Assembly (NCBI GenBank): GCA_964035545.1
Contig: OZ037765.1
Coordinates: 16,672,698 to 16,736,697, forward strand
Length of the DNA stretch: 64,000 nucleotides
Source of the DNA: Bugula neritina
Taxonomy: Eukaryota; Bryozoa; Gymnolaemata; Cheilostomatida; Bugulidae
Direction of reading: 5' to 3'
Made by a program: the position numbers and the translations under genes. Under the pieces are notes generated by a model, which did no database searches, was not told the DNA's origin, and worked only from the letters and a program-made list of their open reading frames with translations. Every line of letters begins with the position of its first letter. Position 1 is the stretch's first letter. This document shows, one piece after another, positions 25,301 through 40,300 of the stretch.

Positions 25301-28300
25301 TTAAATGTTGATGTAATTCTGTGATCTGTCATGTGTCAAGACATTTTGCTAAGTTTATCACTGCACCATATTATAGTGATTTCCATATATATAAATAGCA
25401 ACACCATTAAATATTGTCATATTATTTAGCAGCAGGCTAATGGTGGCCCTGAGTTTGTGCGGGTAGCAAGTCAACCCATCAAAAAACTGAAAGATATTTT
25501 ACCTGTAAGTACCACCTAAATCAGGTACTTCTTGCGTTTATATGTTACTTCAAACTTCATAAAATAATAATTTGAGATGCTTGCTGAAATTTTATGATGA
25601 GCGTGTCTTTAAGGTTGTGGTTAGGCTGTGCAATTTTTTGCTACAAACAACTCCTTGTGTAAAGTGTGTGCATTGCTAATTTAGTGCTGCAACTTTATCA
25701 TATGTAATAATTGAAAATTGTAATCTCAAAGTAATTTCATAATTTTAAATTACGCAAACTAGAAGAAATGACGTATGGCTGCTAAAGTTTCAACATTTCT
25801 TAATTTATTAGGATTGTTTGGTGTAGCTGTAAACACATATATATTCTGCAGATGAACAATATATGTGTACTGGGTTTCTTTTCAAAAGACAATTGATATT
25901 TTGTGGTTTGATAAGTAATAATGATAGATTCAAACATAGTTTTTGTTTAAATTTAGTTTAGTTTAGCTTTATTTTATATGTATATAATTGTTATTTTAGT
26001 ATAATATTATTACATCATTACTGCAAATGCTTTATAGAAATATTGGCTAGCTGTAAATTTGTTGAAACACAAATGAATAAAATTAAAAATATGTCACTAT
26101 TTCTTACCTGTCATCACATTATAGACAAATAGTTTATTGGGATTGTAAGACTATGTTTAATAACTTTGAGAATATGACTCTCATTTAGTTGAAGAATCAG
26201 AATAAAGGCCCTGCTGTGACTGTACTCATTGAAATGCTGACTGGGGAAAGACTTCAACTTAGCTGTCCTACTTCTACTACGGGGAGACAACTCTTTGATG
26301 TGTTGTTGAGGGAAGCCAATCTGCCGGAGAATTATTTCTTTGGACTGTCATATATCACAGGTTAAACACAAATTCTTGACTTTAACTTAAAATTCTCAGT
26401 GGTTGTAGTTTAGGAAATTTCAATTTTTCAGCAATTTTTAATTTTTTACTAATTAAAATTAGAAGTGGTTTTGAATCGTAACTACCCATAGATTGACCAG
26501 CTTCAACACTTATCATTTTATATTCCCATGTACAATCTTCTTACCATGTAGATGTATATGTTTAGGAGGTGAGCACGTTTTCCTTCAGTCTGACAAAAGC
26601 ATAGAAAAGTATGTACCTGGTCTGAAGAAAAAGACCTTTTCCGCTAAGAAGTCTCCAAGGAATATGTTGTTTAGTGTACACCAACGTGTCAAATTTTACA
26701 TCAAAGCCTTGTCACAGCTCAGGTAATGTTTTCAGCATTTTGTGTTTTAGCTTCATTTTTTTAAATTTTTTAGTTATTGTAAAGCAGTAAGGATATTTTC
26801 ACTAAAGGTTTCTTATGTTATTAAAAGTTTTGCATCCTTGACTTGATTTGTATTGTAGACATAAGCATACACAGCATCTACTCTATCTTCAACTAAGACG
26901 AGATATTATAGAGGATAGACTCAGAGGAGAGGATAAGGAGATGCTAAGTCTAACAGGATTAGCTCTGCAGGCGGAGTATGGAGATTATGATGTTACCAAA
27001 CACCATCTCAATTACTTTGTTCTTTCATGCTACTTTCCTGCAAGGTATGTTGGTGTGTTTATCGATTTATGGTCTGTGCACTTGTTGGAAATTTGCATTT
27101 CAGTTTGTAAATTAATTTAATTAAAAACTGAAATTAACTTTTTTAGTATTTGATTAATTGCTTGGACTGTACCAGTTTGCTTGCCATTATCTTTGTGAGC
27201 GCCGGACTGTTTCAATGTAGAAGGAATCTACACCAAATGTGCAAGTTTTAAGAGTTTTATCATCTACTACGTAGTGCTGGCCAAAGTCATACATCATAAA
27301 TATGCTCTTTGCTAGGTTTTAAAGTTTATAAAAAGTGAATATGTGTTTTTGATCTCTTTCAACAGAATATTGAAGAGAATGAACAAGATGAGGCAAGTTA
27401 TAGTAAACAAGCATGCTGCCAACGCTGGTCTATCTGCTGTTGCTGCCGAAGCTAGGTTTATTGAGGTTAGTTATAGAATTAGACTCTGCTAATTAATATT
27501 TGCATTGTGTGGAAATACATATTTGTTTTTTTTAATTACATTTTATATCATTTTCATTATATTATTGTAGGAGGCTATGGAGTTGCACGAGTATGGGATT
27601 CATTTCTACAGTGTGTATAAGGTACATATCAATTGTGTTCTAATAGTATTTAAACTATTTACAGTGTTCAATATAATATTATATACATACATATATATAC
27701 ATATACATATATATACACGAGTTCGCAAGTATATATATATGTATATGTGTGTGTAAGCTATGCCTTTACCTTGCGCACTTCATTTTTGGATGTTGAAATT
27801 TTGTAGACTTCAATGACTTGTTGTGTAACAGTTTTCGTATCATTAGTAAACTTGGTACTTGCTAATTCTAATGAGCTCAGAATGTTGTTGACTGTTGAAG
27901 CATATTATGTCATGTTAAAACTCGTGAGATATAAATGACTGAAACTGTCTTACTGAGTCATCATTCAACCTTGCAACTTGACCTTCCTATCTCATATAGT
28001 GTGTATTTTGCTGCACCTATTGTATACAATAAGTCTCCAGTTTTTTGCTGACATAACAAAGTGTCTTGTGGCAAGTGATCTCTGGCCTGTAGATACTAGT
28101 AATTAGACTATTATGTACTTTCATTCTGTAAACTTATATACTAAGATTTTAAATTTGCTCACTTTACATACTTATGCTGTCGAGACTTTTTCTTGGTATA
28201 CTTAATTTGAGCTCACATTGCAGATAGCCTCAGGCTACTACTTACTCTAAGAAATCTTTGTATATCTTCAGATCAAAGATGATCCCCTTTCACAGGCATG

Positions 28301-31300
28301 GGTTGGCATAACGTCCAGAGGCTTAGCTCTGGCTGAGAAAAGAAGCAAGAACAGGTTTATTGTACAAAGATGCTCGTGGGATAACATAGCTAAATTATCT
28401 TTTAACAAAGAGAAGTTTACTATTAAGCCGTATAGTCATTCTGATGATCCTATAAAAATACAGAGATACACGGAGTCCTACAGGAAGTAAGTGTTTGTGT
28501 TGCTTAGTAGCCGGTAACTAAGTAGATATAGTTACTAATGCCCTGATATTATCTGTTGATATATCTACTGGGTTGATATATAGAGCACTGGTTGCATACT
28601 GGATTAGGTAAACGAAGGGAGGATAACTGAGTCTTATAAAGTGATTAGGTACGCTGGTTATTATGGCATCAATAATTACTTTTTTTATCAAAATAAGTTA
28701 TAAATATCAATTATCATTCCATACATTTACACTATAACATATCTTTAGGGAAAATTATGCTATCGGCCTACCAAATAAAATATTTGGTGAAAGTAGTAGT
28801 GCCGTAATTGAATGAATAGCTTTTCAAATGTTTAGTTTTATAACTAGTTCAAGGTATGAAGGGGGAGTAGGAAAAGACACTTTTAATACTTGATCAATTG
28901 TGGACTTTTTATGGCGTAGTAGTGTCATTTGTAGATAAAGTTCCTATGGCTAAGATTTAGTTCTTATTTTGGTTGGGAATGGCTTTTCTAAAGCAAATTG
29001 TAATATAAAATTCTACCAGCTTTCTACCAATTTTAAAGCTATGTTTGTATGATGTTTTAATAGAAGTAAGTACCTAATATGGCTGTCAGAAGAACACCAT
29101 GCATTCCTGATGCAGAGCATGTTGTCTGGAGACTTTACACACCCGTATCATCAGATTGCTGCCACAACTAATTCTTATGAAGAAGGGGAAGAGGCAGAAG
29201 TTGATGAGTTTGAAGAGGATGAGCTCTCAGAAGAAGTCTACGAGCCGGACATCTATGACGTGGAAGTGAGCTATTTCTTATCTAAATAACTCAACTCTGA
29301 TCTGGTCTCATTTTTACATTTTGAATACATTAGTCAGGTTGTATTTTGTTATTCATTTTAAAATCGACAAACCTTGAACATATCATTTCGATTTTGAATT
29401 TTAATTTTAAATTCTAAATAATTTTTTGTTGTTGGAATTAAGGACCTAATTTGAATTCATCGTGTAGCCTTGCAGAGATTCAACAGTTTTTACTCATGTA
29501 CAGATCAACTGTAAAACAGTTATCATATTTTTATAATTGCTTCATAGCTATAGTAATGCTTTGGTTATTAACAACTCACATTTATCATGGTTTCATAAAC
29601 ATGTGTCCTGAGTACACAAAAATTTAACTTTTAAGCATTTATATTTTTACATTATCTTGCTCTAACTTTATAATATTATGCTGTTTTTTTCTTAGCCCCC
29701 TTCAAAGAGTATGCGTATAGCTACAAAGGTAGTAGATGCATGTGCTAGTTGAACACCTATTTGTTATATGGTTTAGTATTCTAGATAAATATTTAGTATT
29801 TGCTACAGCTTTCATCACTATTAGTGTTTTTGTGATCACAGTCATTTGCTTTTACTACACACTAGATGCACACTGTTAACATGTACATAGCCTGACTAGC
29901 ATTACATTCATGCAATATTAACCTTTTAGTGATTGTTTGTCTTTTTTTAATCTCGACAAGTTATTGGAATGGTGTGTATTTTTATGATTAATAAATGGCA
30001 TGGCTGGAAGATTGGATGTTTTATAGGACCTTGGAGAGGTTTCATCCTATCAGTTTCAGCACGGAGACCCCCCAGTACCAGTGTCTGCTGCAAATCTCCA
30101 GGCTATACCAAGCAGCAGTAAGAGACGCGAGATAGATGTCCCTGTGTTGGAACCTCCAGGCTATGGTGTGAGTCCTCCTGATGTGGAAGAGACACTTTCT
30201 GGTAAGCAGCGTTAGTTGTGGTTGCGAGATGATGGACACCAGCCTTGGAGTTGTCTGCTCAAATAGTTTACTGACAATTTTGTTTTCTGCAGAGTCTTTA
30301 GAAGCAAGACTTGATGAGCTTTCTGCCGATAGCCCTGAAAAGAGGTTTGTTGTGGTGAAGCTACATAGGGACTCAACTTCTGGTATTGGAATTAAGCTTG
30401 CTGGGAGCTCCAGTGGTGGAGTGTTCATTGCTTCGTTATTAGCAGGGGGTTCAGCTGAGCAAGATGGTACCTTGCAGATTGGGGATCGGGTTGTAGCTAT
30501 TAATGGCATCAGCACTGAAGGTATTTTAGATCAAAATGTTGATGTTGACATCATCATTGTTTTATTTCTCTCACTTATTTATAATTTTATTTTTTCAATA
30601 AATTCATGAACATTATTGTACGATACATATGTTTTATTGGCTTGTTTTCTTTTGTTACAGTGATTGATTTAAATCATGCCAAGGAGCAGATTAAAAAAGC
30701 TAATGATTATGTGGAGCTAATTGTATCCCAAGCTGTCTCGAGTTCATCACTCTCATCACAAGATGTTGTCACTAAGCATGCACACGGCAGCGAGGTGCCT
30801 CGTCACCATAACTCAGCTTGCAGCTTAAGCAGCAGCTCTATCTCAGAGTTTGATAGCAATGAGATTGAGACTGCAGCTCGAATTAGAGATGAAACTATGC
30901 AGAGTCCTGAAGACTTGAAACACGCCAACACGTCTCCGCCTGAACCTGAAAAAACAAGAGAGGCTGTAAGTCTTGATTTTCCATTTACTTACATTAAAAG
31001 GAAGCAGCTCATTGTGTACTTGTATACTGTATGCTTTCACTATAAAACAGTTCTTGATCTTGATGATTTGATTTTACTGTAATAATGTTGTTTCCTTCGC
31101 TAAATCGCTTACTTTATCATTGTGGGTTTTTTCACAGAATTTATTGCATAATCATTAGTATGAATTTGGCGTATTCTTAATCATACACAACTGCCTAAGT
31201 ACAAAGAAATGATTTAAAATTATACACATACATTATGAACTATTGGGTTATCTATACTATAAATTGTACATAGTCAAATCAGCCCGACAGGCAAACTAAA

Positions 31301-34300
31301 CCTGAAGTACATTACTGTATTAATAGTAATTTAAGATATAAATTTTGTATGTGCTAAAAAGAAACAGCAATATTATATAGCAAGACTGTGCTAGGTTTAG
31401 AAAGCAGTAATGTGTATCATTGCACTGGAGTAGTCACAGGAAGCATAAAATCATTAGATGTATAGTGCAATAATATAACAACAAAATCTAGCATTGGTTG
31501 GCTTTACATTTTCTCAAGTTATCTGACTACTAGTTTATACCAGAAGGTAACGAACAGTTTAGAGACTAAACTTATGTGTAGTTGAAGGCAGAGCTTGAGG
31601 CCGAGGTGGCAGCTCTGAAAGCCGAGCCCCAGGACAGCATTGACATGAGTTTACACTACCAGCAACAGTTGGCAAAGTATCACCCTAAGCACAGGGCTCA
31701 GGGCCAGTCATCTATACAACTGCCTTTACCATCTGAACTCCCAGACAGCCCTTCACCTGGTACTCTTCCTTCTGTACACTCGAATTGGAGAGAAGAGATG
31801 AGTTCACAAGATGCGTCTGCTGCTCTGTCTATGCCACCAATAACTAACATTGGTGAGTTCCTGATACTTTTTGTTTCAGCTAATAAAGAGCAGAGAATTT
31901 GAGAATTTTTTCAGCTGCTTCTAATGCTTAGTGCGAAGAATATGTTTACAAGTTTTAACTACTTACATTATATGGCTACCCGCATGCACAAACTGTGTGT
32001 AATATGATTACAGATCATATCAGTTCAGATGAAGTAGAAGGTGAGGATGATGTCTCAATTCAGCAGCAGAAGCTACCCCAAACTACACGAGCATTCCGTC
32101 AGACGTCTATTGGGTCTATAGTGTCATCAGATGTAGATAGCAGCATAATTTCTGAACCCAATAGAAGGTTATCTGCCTTTGCTGCAGTATCCAAGAATAT
32201 GCAGTCTCAGCAGACTGTGAGATTGGGCACAAGTTCTTCTGGTTCTAGTACAATCTCGGAACATACAAGTACTTTCAAAGAGCAAGTATGTCAATACACG
32301 TTTGTTTTATTAATATTCACATGGTTTACCCCTTCTGTGTTCAACACATTGTGTTTTATGCAATTGTATAATTACACGCCTGCTATGTATTTAGGCTGCA
32401 AATCAACAGGAAGGTGAGAGAAAACTGGTGAACAATGACTATGAAGAAGCCAACAATCTCTCTAGTGAGTCTGATGAGAGTTCAGAGGACAAAGAGGTCT
32501 CTGAAATGCTGACAGGACAGAAACATACAGAGGAGCTATCATCAAGCTCTTCTAGTTTAGACAGGTGAAAATATGCAAGGGGTCTAGCCACACACCATGT
32601 ATTCAAATCATGAATAAAACACAATACCCTCAATTAATACTATCTGTAAGTTGTGCAAACTAGAAAAGTTGTCTCTTAGTTTGCTAGTATGGCTCTATTA
32701 AAGGTGCCTCAACTATACAATATTTTATAGTAATTGTTAATTATTTTAGTAGGATTATACCTCTATGCTAACTTTTACTGGGCTTTGTTGCTTGTGTTGA
32801 AATATGTTGAGACAGATGTTTGTTGTGCTGTGTGAATTTTTCAACCATTGAAGCTGCTAATAGCTTAGATTCTAGTTTCCATTATTTAAAGTTTGTTTAA
32901 AAGACTCTAGAAATTCAGTTCAAAAAAATAGTGTGCCATGTAAAAATTGTTTGTTGGCACTTAGTATACAATGTACACAGTGTATACGCCATACACACTT
33001 CTACATCAATCTTTTAGAATAGTAAGTTAGTCGCAGTTTTAACTTTTATATTTTTAGCTCGAGTTCTGAGAATGAAGATCTGATAAACTCAGCCAACAAC
33101 ACATGGAAACTGAACTCTCGACTCAATACCCCTGTTCAAGATGACTTTTCAACAGGCGACAACTACTCTCTTGTGCTTCATAAAATCAACCAATCGTTGG
33201 GTCTAAACGTCACAGTAAGTGTAATGTGCTGAACTCATTGCATTGATTTCTATTTGGCTGTGGTTTTATTTAAATTTGCATTTATTAATAAAAATTATCA
33301 ATATTTTTGCTGAGCACTTTTTGCAATGAATTAGTGAAGCCCAGCTTCAACTATAATATTTTTTGAGCAATGTTGTAGTAATGTTATCACTTGCCTTTAA
33401 AACAAAGTTTTTAATTTACTTTAGGATAAATTATTTGTGGGCTTAAAGGAAATGGATATGTTATTTCTAAATATACCAAATCTAAACCGAACTTTACTTT
33501 TTTTCATCAGGGTGGAACAAACACCAGTGTGAAGCATGGTGCTATTTACGTGAAGTCGCTAGTGCCAAATGGAGCAGCGGCTAACTCGGCTAGAATACGT
33601 ATTGGAGATAGGGTCATCTCAGTCAACAGCATAACTCTGACATCAGTTACTCACAAACAAGCTGTTGAAGCTCTGCGCAATGCTTCTACACCAGTCACTT
33701 TAGTAATGGAGAGAGGAGAGCTTTCAGTTAGTAACTATAGAATATTATGTAGCAGCTGCAGTGCTTCGTAGCTCTGTTATCATAGCTCTGCCAATTCACT
33801 GGCACCAAGTCTGTATAGTTAGAAAGTCTCAAATTGTAAATATATTGTAGACAATAATTGGTTTAAAAATGTTTTTTCGTGTTATAGTTTAACAGTTCTT
33901 TGGTAAAATATATCACTGAATCTCTTTTACTTTTTGGTATAATATTTTTACTATTTCAAATTAAATATTTTTCTTGTTAAGCATATATAAAAAGTGACTA
34001 TTGTTTTACTCAGGTAAGCAGCCCCTTACCTGGAGCATCTAGTTCCGCAGGACAGAAAGTTGAAGATGCGGAGGAAACACTTGATACTAACTCTATGCAA
34101 GAATCAAGGGTTGTAGCAAATCGCACTCCAGATCTTGAAAAGTTGTCTATTATTGCTCAAAGTTAGTTCAAATTCCATACTTCGAGTCAAATAAATGGTT
34201 ATTTTTATGCATCATAATGTTTTTAACATTTCACTGAACTTATTTTGCGTTATTGTGGGTATTTTAATGCTATTTGGATTTTCACTAGTTTTAAAATAAT

Positions 34301-37300
34301 ATGAAATCAATTTTTTTTTCAATGCAATGAATTATAATGATAACTTGTATGTGGCATAACCGACTAAATGAGGATACATCCCTAATCCATTATCATTCTA
34401 TTCAAGTCTTGCTAATAAACTTGGATCAGATTTTTTTGTCTGATATTCAAGTCTACACAAATTCCAGTTTTGTGACATTTCTATATATGTTACGATATAG
34501 GGTTAATCTATTTTGATTTATATAATACATGTGGATAATGTACATAGTTAAAAAGTATTTATTTTTTTTGAACATTTAAACTGTTGTAAGATTTCTAGCT
34601 TACGATCTACCACCAAGAGTTGTAATTATAAAACTGTGTATCTGTCTCTAAAATGCAGGCCCTAGACTAGAGGTGACACTAACAAAAGGTTCTAGTGGAC
34701 TCGGATTCAGTGTTCTTGGTGGTAAAGATCCATCATCACCTGACCCACGACTCTCGCTCGTCAGAGTTAAGAAAATATTTCCCCTGGGTGCAGCTGCTCA
34801 GAGTAAAAAGCTTCAACTAGGAGATGTTATACTTAGAGTGAATGACGAGTCAGTTGAAGGTTTAAGCCACGCAGTGAGTATGTACAGACTAGCTTGGGGA
34901 TGACTCATGTTTCAACTCCTATGTGTATGGTTTATGATATAGCATAACTAATGTGAATCTTATAATAGTAACTTTTATGTAGTAAAGTAATAAAGATCAG
35001 CGGTTTTCCAGTTTGTGAAGACACTGGCTTAGCTTGACATGTGCTAGATTGGTGAATTTAACCTCAGAAAAGCCATTATTGATCTCAGAAAAGCATTTAG
35101 TTGTAATTGCTCTTGTGCTTTAGGTCATGCCTTGAAACAAAATCTATATATTTCATCTAAACGCTCTTGCTATCCAAATTTACACAGAAGTTGTGACTAT
35201 AAATATATTTTAACTTTTATATAGCAAAGTGATTCAAGTTTGATGGTATTATTTTGCTGAGACTATTTTTTAAAAATCCTCGCCTATCTTCGCTCTGTCC
35301 TGTTCGTTCAGCCATGCAGTTCTAGTAGCATAATGCCCAATTAAATGTTTTTTATATTTGGAGTAAATCTAAAATATGCAAGTTGTTATCAATTGAATGA
35401 GTAGTGATTTGGGTGTGTTTAATTTTGATTTTAGGAAACTGTGAGTTTGTTAAGAATGGCACCTTCATTGGTGAAGCTCTACATATGCAGACCTGATGTC
35501 ACAATTCTTTCTCCATTGCCTGACAGTGTGGCTAACACCGCATCTCACTTCTCTGTCAAAAGTCAGGTGCCTGGTGCCTCCAGTAGAGCTGATTCAGCTG
35601 ATACAGCTACTCTGACATCAACAAATGCTAATCACTCTGAGTCACACGATCAGAAACCTGACAATGTCACTAGTTATTCGCCAGTTCTTAGCACTACCAA
35701 AGGCACCAGATCTCCATTATCTGTAGAATCTGGAACTACCCTAGACTTGCAGGTATTACAACCAGTCATCAAGCTGTTCATGCTAACTTGCCTTTTTCAG
35801 CAATCGTATCAATTCAGTTTTATTGACTATGCAGATCTGTATATGAATTATTACTCTTTGATGTCTCAGTACACAACTTGCAGGAGTCTATCACAAGCAG
35901 TGACACAGCGCAGACTGTGCTAAAGACTTCTGCAGTTCTTGAGTTTGAATCTAAGCTAAGGGCGAGGAAAGCAGGTGATTACAGTCTGCCTACTCCTATC
36001 AGAGAACTAGATGACATGCTTCAAGCTAACACTTCCACTCACACCTCAAGGTATGTTAAGGACAAGCAAAATTTATTTTTATGTAGGAGTTTTTTCCCCC
36101 AACAAAATTCTACTTGAAAAACATGCAGCTATTCAATGCACAAACTTGTATATGTTGCTATAAAAGCAGTTATACAAGTGTTACTGCTCTGTCTTATCCT
36201 TTGAAACTTAAAAGCATGCAGCAGCAAGTACTGGTCAAAGCTTCTGTTATAGCTAGTGGCTGTTTTTGTGAATCATGGTCATGCTAATTATAATATGGAA
36301 TAGGTGTAGGTACATAGTGAGGTATCCTTTTTGATACTGAGTTTAGACGGTACATTTTAAGAGTGGCGAAGTTATATCGTCAAGCTGATGGTCTATATAC
36401 ATGTGTATGTTTGTAGGAGTCACTCCCCTCGGTCTCTGTCGAGAGCAAGCTCCATGAGCAAGACCAGTCATTTGATGATAGCTGCTGATGAGCATTTTGA
36501 TATTGACATAATAAGTAACCATGTCGAAAGGCAAGCAAATAACACAGGTGTGAGCAGTGATTCTGAGACAACTGATAGTAGTGAAAGCAGTAAGTTTATC
36601 CTATTTCTCCCTTTGAGTGCATACTAGGGTGGGTACTAGTGTTCACCGTAATATGTGTACATACTATAGTAGTTTTTGAATACACTATACGAAAATGTTG
36701 CTAGTCAAAACTTTTACAATACTTATTATATCTGTTTTTATCTCATTTTGTTCCCTAATACCATACTTTAATCTGCAGTCTAATACTTAGAGGTGTAATC
36801 CTATCATAATAACTTGAGTAGCAAGTATGTTTAAATAAATTGTTAGGACAATAATGTTTCTTTAAATTTACAGGCTGTACATAATTTAAAGGGTATCTGC
36901 TGGTCTGTATATAAATAAAAAATTTTGTCCTCTATTGCAGTGGAGAAACAAAAATTATGTTTTTAAATACCAATATAGAAATACAATGCTCCCTCAGTAT
37001 CTCACTAAGTTACGGGTCCCGAAACCTCAATTTGTGACGTAATAGAATACCAGATTTAACTCACAGATTTGTTAAATTAAGCTATTGTGTTCCTATACAC
37101 GCAAAATGGGGGTTCAAACTCTTCACATGACCTATGGAATTTCACGAGAACGGGATCCATGATCTTAGGAGGAGCACTGTATTAAAATATACACATGGTA
37201 TGACTGAGTTTAGGCAGTGCTATTGTTAATTATAGGTGACAGCAGGTCTGCCCAAGAATCACCAGTCAATCAATCGGACACTAAAGACCTTGACATTCAG

Positions 37301-40300
37301 CCTGCCGAGCTCTATGAGGGTGCCGCTGACAGCTTTGAGATTAGCCCTGCTAATACAACCTCTGTCAAAGCTTTGGCTAAGGTGTATGAACATCAAACTG
37401 AACTTTCAAATAGCCCAGTAAAAGAATTGAAGGTTCATGAAAATGAAATAAACTCAGAAAATAATGTTCAAACTGTGGAAAGCTATCTACATACACCTGA
37501 TACTGTACCGCCAGTTGTATCAAATACTGTTGGGAGTCGTCCACTCCAATCTGATGTAAATGAAAAGAAAACACAAGATTCCAGTATTCCGTCAAACACC
37601 CTCTCTTTTAACTCCCTACCATCAGAACAGGTAACATTCAACTGTGAAAGTTTTAAAATGTTTTTGAAAACCTCAATAAAATGTATAGCTTTGCTTTAGT
37701 ATAATTTTTAAGCCTCGACACCAAAGTTTAACTATACTGTGGTTGTGCTTTGAGCTTAAATAATGTTCACCATTTCAATGCAGATTGTCAAAGTAACCTT
37801 AGAGAAAGATAGTTATGGTAGTTTGGGCTTCTCCGTGGCTGGCTCAGCATCTCTAGGAGGCTGTTACATTAAAAAGATCATAAAAGATCCAGCTTTGAGT
37901 AATGGGGAGTTGAGAGCTGGAGATCGTCTCCTTGAGGTAGATGTTCATTTTTCTCATATTCACGGCTAGATTTTACGTTTTGAAAATAATATTGTAAAAC
38001 AGAATAGTTCAGAATATCGGTATCATGATTCGAGATAGTCTTATGAGCTTATACGAAAAGCATGCACAGAAAGTTTGTGTTAATTGAATACATTTCTTAC
38101 GATCGTCAACTTTTATTGTTGTTGGATATTCTAAGAAGGCATTTAATTGCATATGAAGCTATGATTGATAATAGTACAAATTTTTTGAGAGTGTTGGAGT
38201 GCGAGATGCATATTTCATACTAAATTGCATTAAACATCTGTTACAACATTTTCACTTCCATGCATGTTTAACAGGTGAATGGACATTCTATCATAAAGCT
38301 TACTAACCCAGCAGCTGTTGCTTTGATAAAGAATCAGCCATCAACAGTCACTATAACTGTGCTACGGCCGCTTGACTCCACCGAGGAGGTGCCAACCAAA
38401 CCTCCTCGAACTGACACGGCCATCTTGTCCACTGAGAAAAGAGATACAGGGTCTGTCTCTAGTAGCAGTCAGCAATCAGGTGTAGAAGCGCTGACTCTCA
38501 AACAGCAAGAACCAGATGTGCGCACAGATGTTAACATATCTGCTGCAGAGTTAGCCAAGAGTGAAGTTGAAAAAGCTGGCGATGCTGAGCTAGCGGACTC
38601 CGTAATCCATGCTGAAGTTGATCAACCAAACACAAGTGCCTCTAATGATCCATTTGATAAAGCTGAGGTAGTAATATGTAATATGCTGTTTTCATTCAAA
38701 ACCGGTGTACCTGTATTATTTTTTAATGAATAATACTTTTAAATAAGACTGTTCATTTGCTTTACACTTATAAGGCAAAATTTTGAAAATAAACTATAAG
38801 TCATCGTTCATTGTGTGGACAATAGCTAAAATGTTTTTATATTTTTTCGTAATAGATGTGAATTAAAATATTGAATTGTTGATTGATACGATCTTGTAAC
38901 TTTAAAAGAAACGCATTTAGAAGAATTTTTCACTATAAATATAAGCACCTGGCAATTTGAAACTGAAACTAGTAAAAGATACAATTATATAGATTTACAG
39001 TAGTCTAAACTTTGAAATAACAAAATTCTGAAGTATTATGGCATAGGAAGATATAAAGCCTTTAATTTTTTTAGACAAGTGATTTTTACATGTAAAATAT
39101 TTAAAATTCTAGTGTAAATATTGTGAAACAAAGGTACTTTTGTTACTGGTAGCATAGAAGTCTAGAGAAACTCGTATGGCTAAAATTATAGAAAATGTAT
39201 AGACTGGTATTTTTCAAATTGTTTTTTTTTGTAAAATTTGTCTTATTTGTAAAATTATTTAAGTTTCACATCGTATTTGTATTAAAATAACGTATTGACT
39301 CTGTTAGATTAAACATTTGTACAAGCTAGCATTTAAATCGTTTTATCATGTTTTATTTCTTTTATGTACACAGCATAAATCGAGAACTGAAAGTTTAGCT
39401 GAAAATGAAGATGAAGATAACTTTTCGTCAGTGGAAGGAGAAGTTCCTGATGATATCGACGATTCTTGGTCATCAGATACAGTCTCGGAAGATGAAGAAA
39501 GTCAATTAAAAGGCAAATATCATTTACTATATCAATCCTATGATGAAATTGATTTAAACTATAGTAATCAAACTTAATTGTGCTGCTTAATATCATGTGA
39601 GTTTAGTAAGTGAATTTAGAAAATTAATTTAGTTGTGATTAAAAATTGGCAATATCCAACGCACAAATTCCTATGGAGGGGGAGAGAGAAGTCAAAATTA
39701 GTTTTCACTACATCAATTAGTTTTGTTCCAAAATGCTACTATAAAAATGTGAAACTGTCGGAGATTGCTGTTGAACTGCATTTCATTGTCTTTATTATTA
39801 TTATTATTATTTACAAATTATTAAAACCGATGATTATCTTCAACTTTGATTTTAAGAAAGTGTTGCTATGTGTTAAGGCTATTGAATTTTTACATTTAAT
39901 AAAATTCAGAAATGTTGGTGGAGTCTCACATTGGTACCCTGAGTCTCAACTCTACCCTCGACACTCTGGACACTTCAGACAATGAGCCAGCGGAAGACAT
40001 ATTGCCTGAGTCTAGAATTGGAACTCCTTCCCAGGAGAGTTCTGATGGAGAAACTCAAGATGAAGATGCTGTGGACTCTGCACCAGAAATAGATCTACCT
40101 ACTAACATTTCTCATGAAAAAAGGTTTTGATATTTAAATTTTAGCTTGAATTTAGATCTGGTGAAATTTTCTACTTGCTTTATTTCAACTTAATTCAGAA
40201 TTTCTTTTTGGGTATATGTCTAAACTTTCAATAGTTTTGGATATTTGTAAAGGAAATTCTGAAGCATTTTAATATAGAATGTATCATCATTTGTAGTCAG

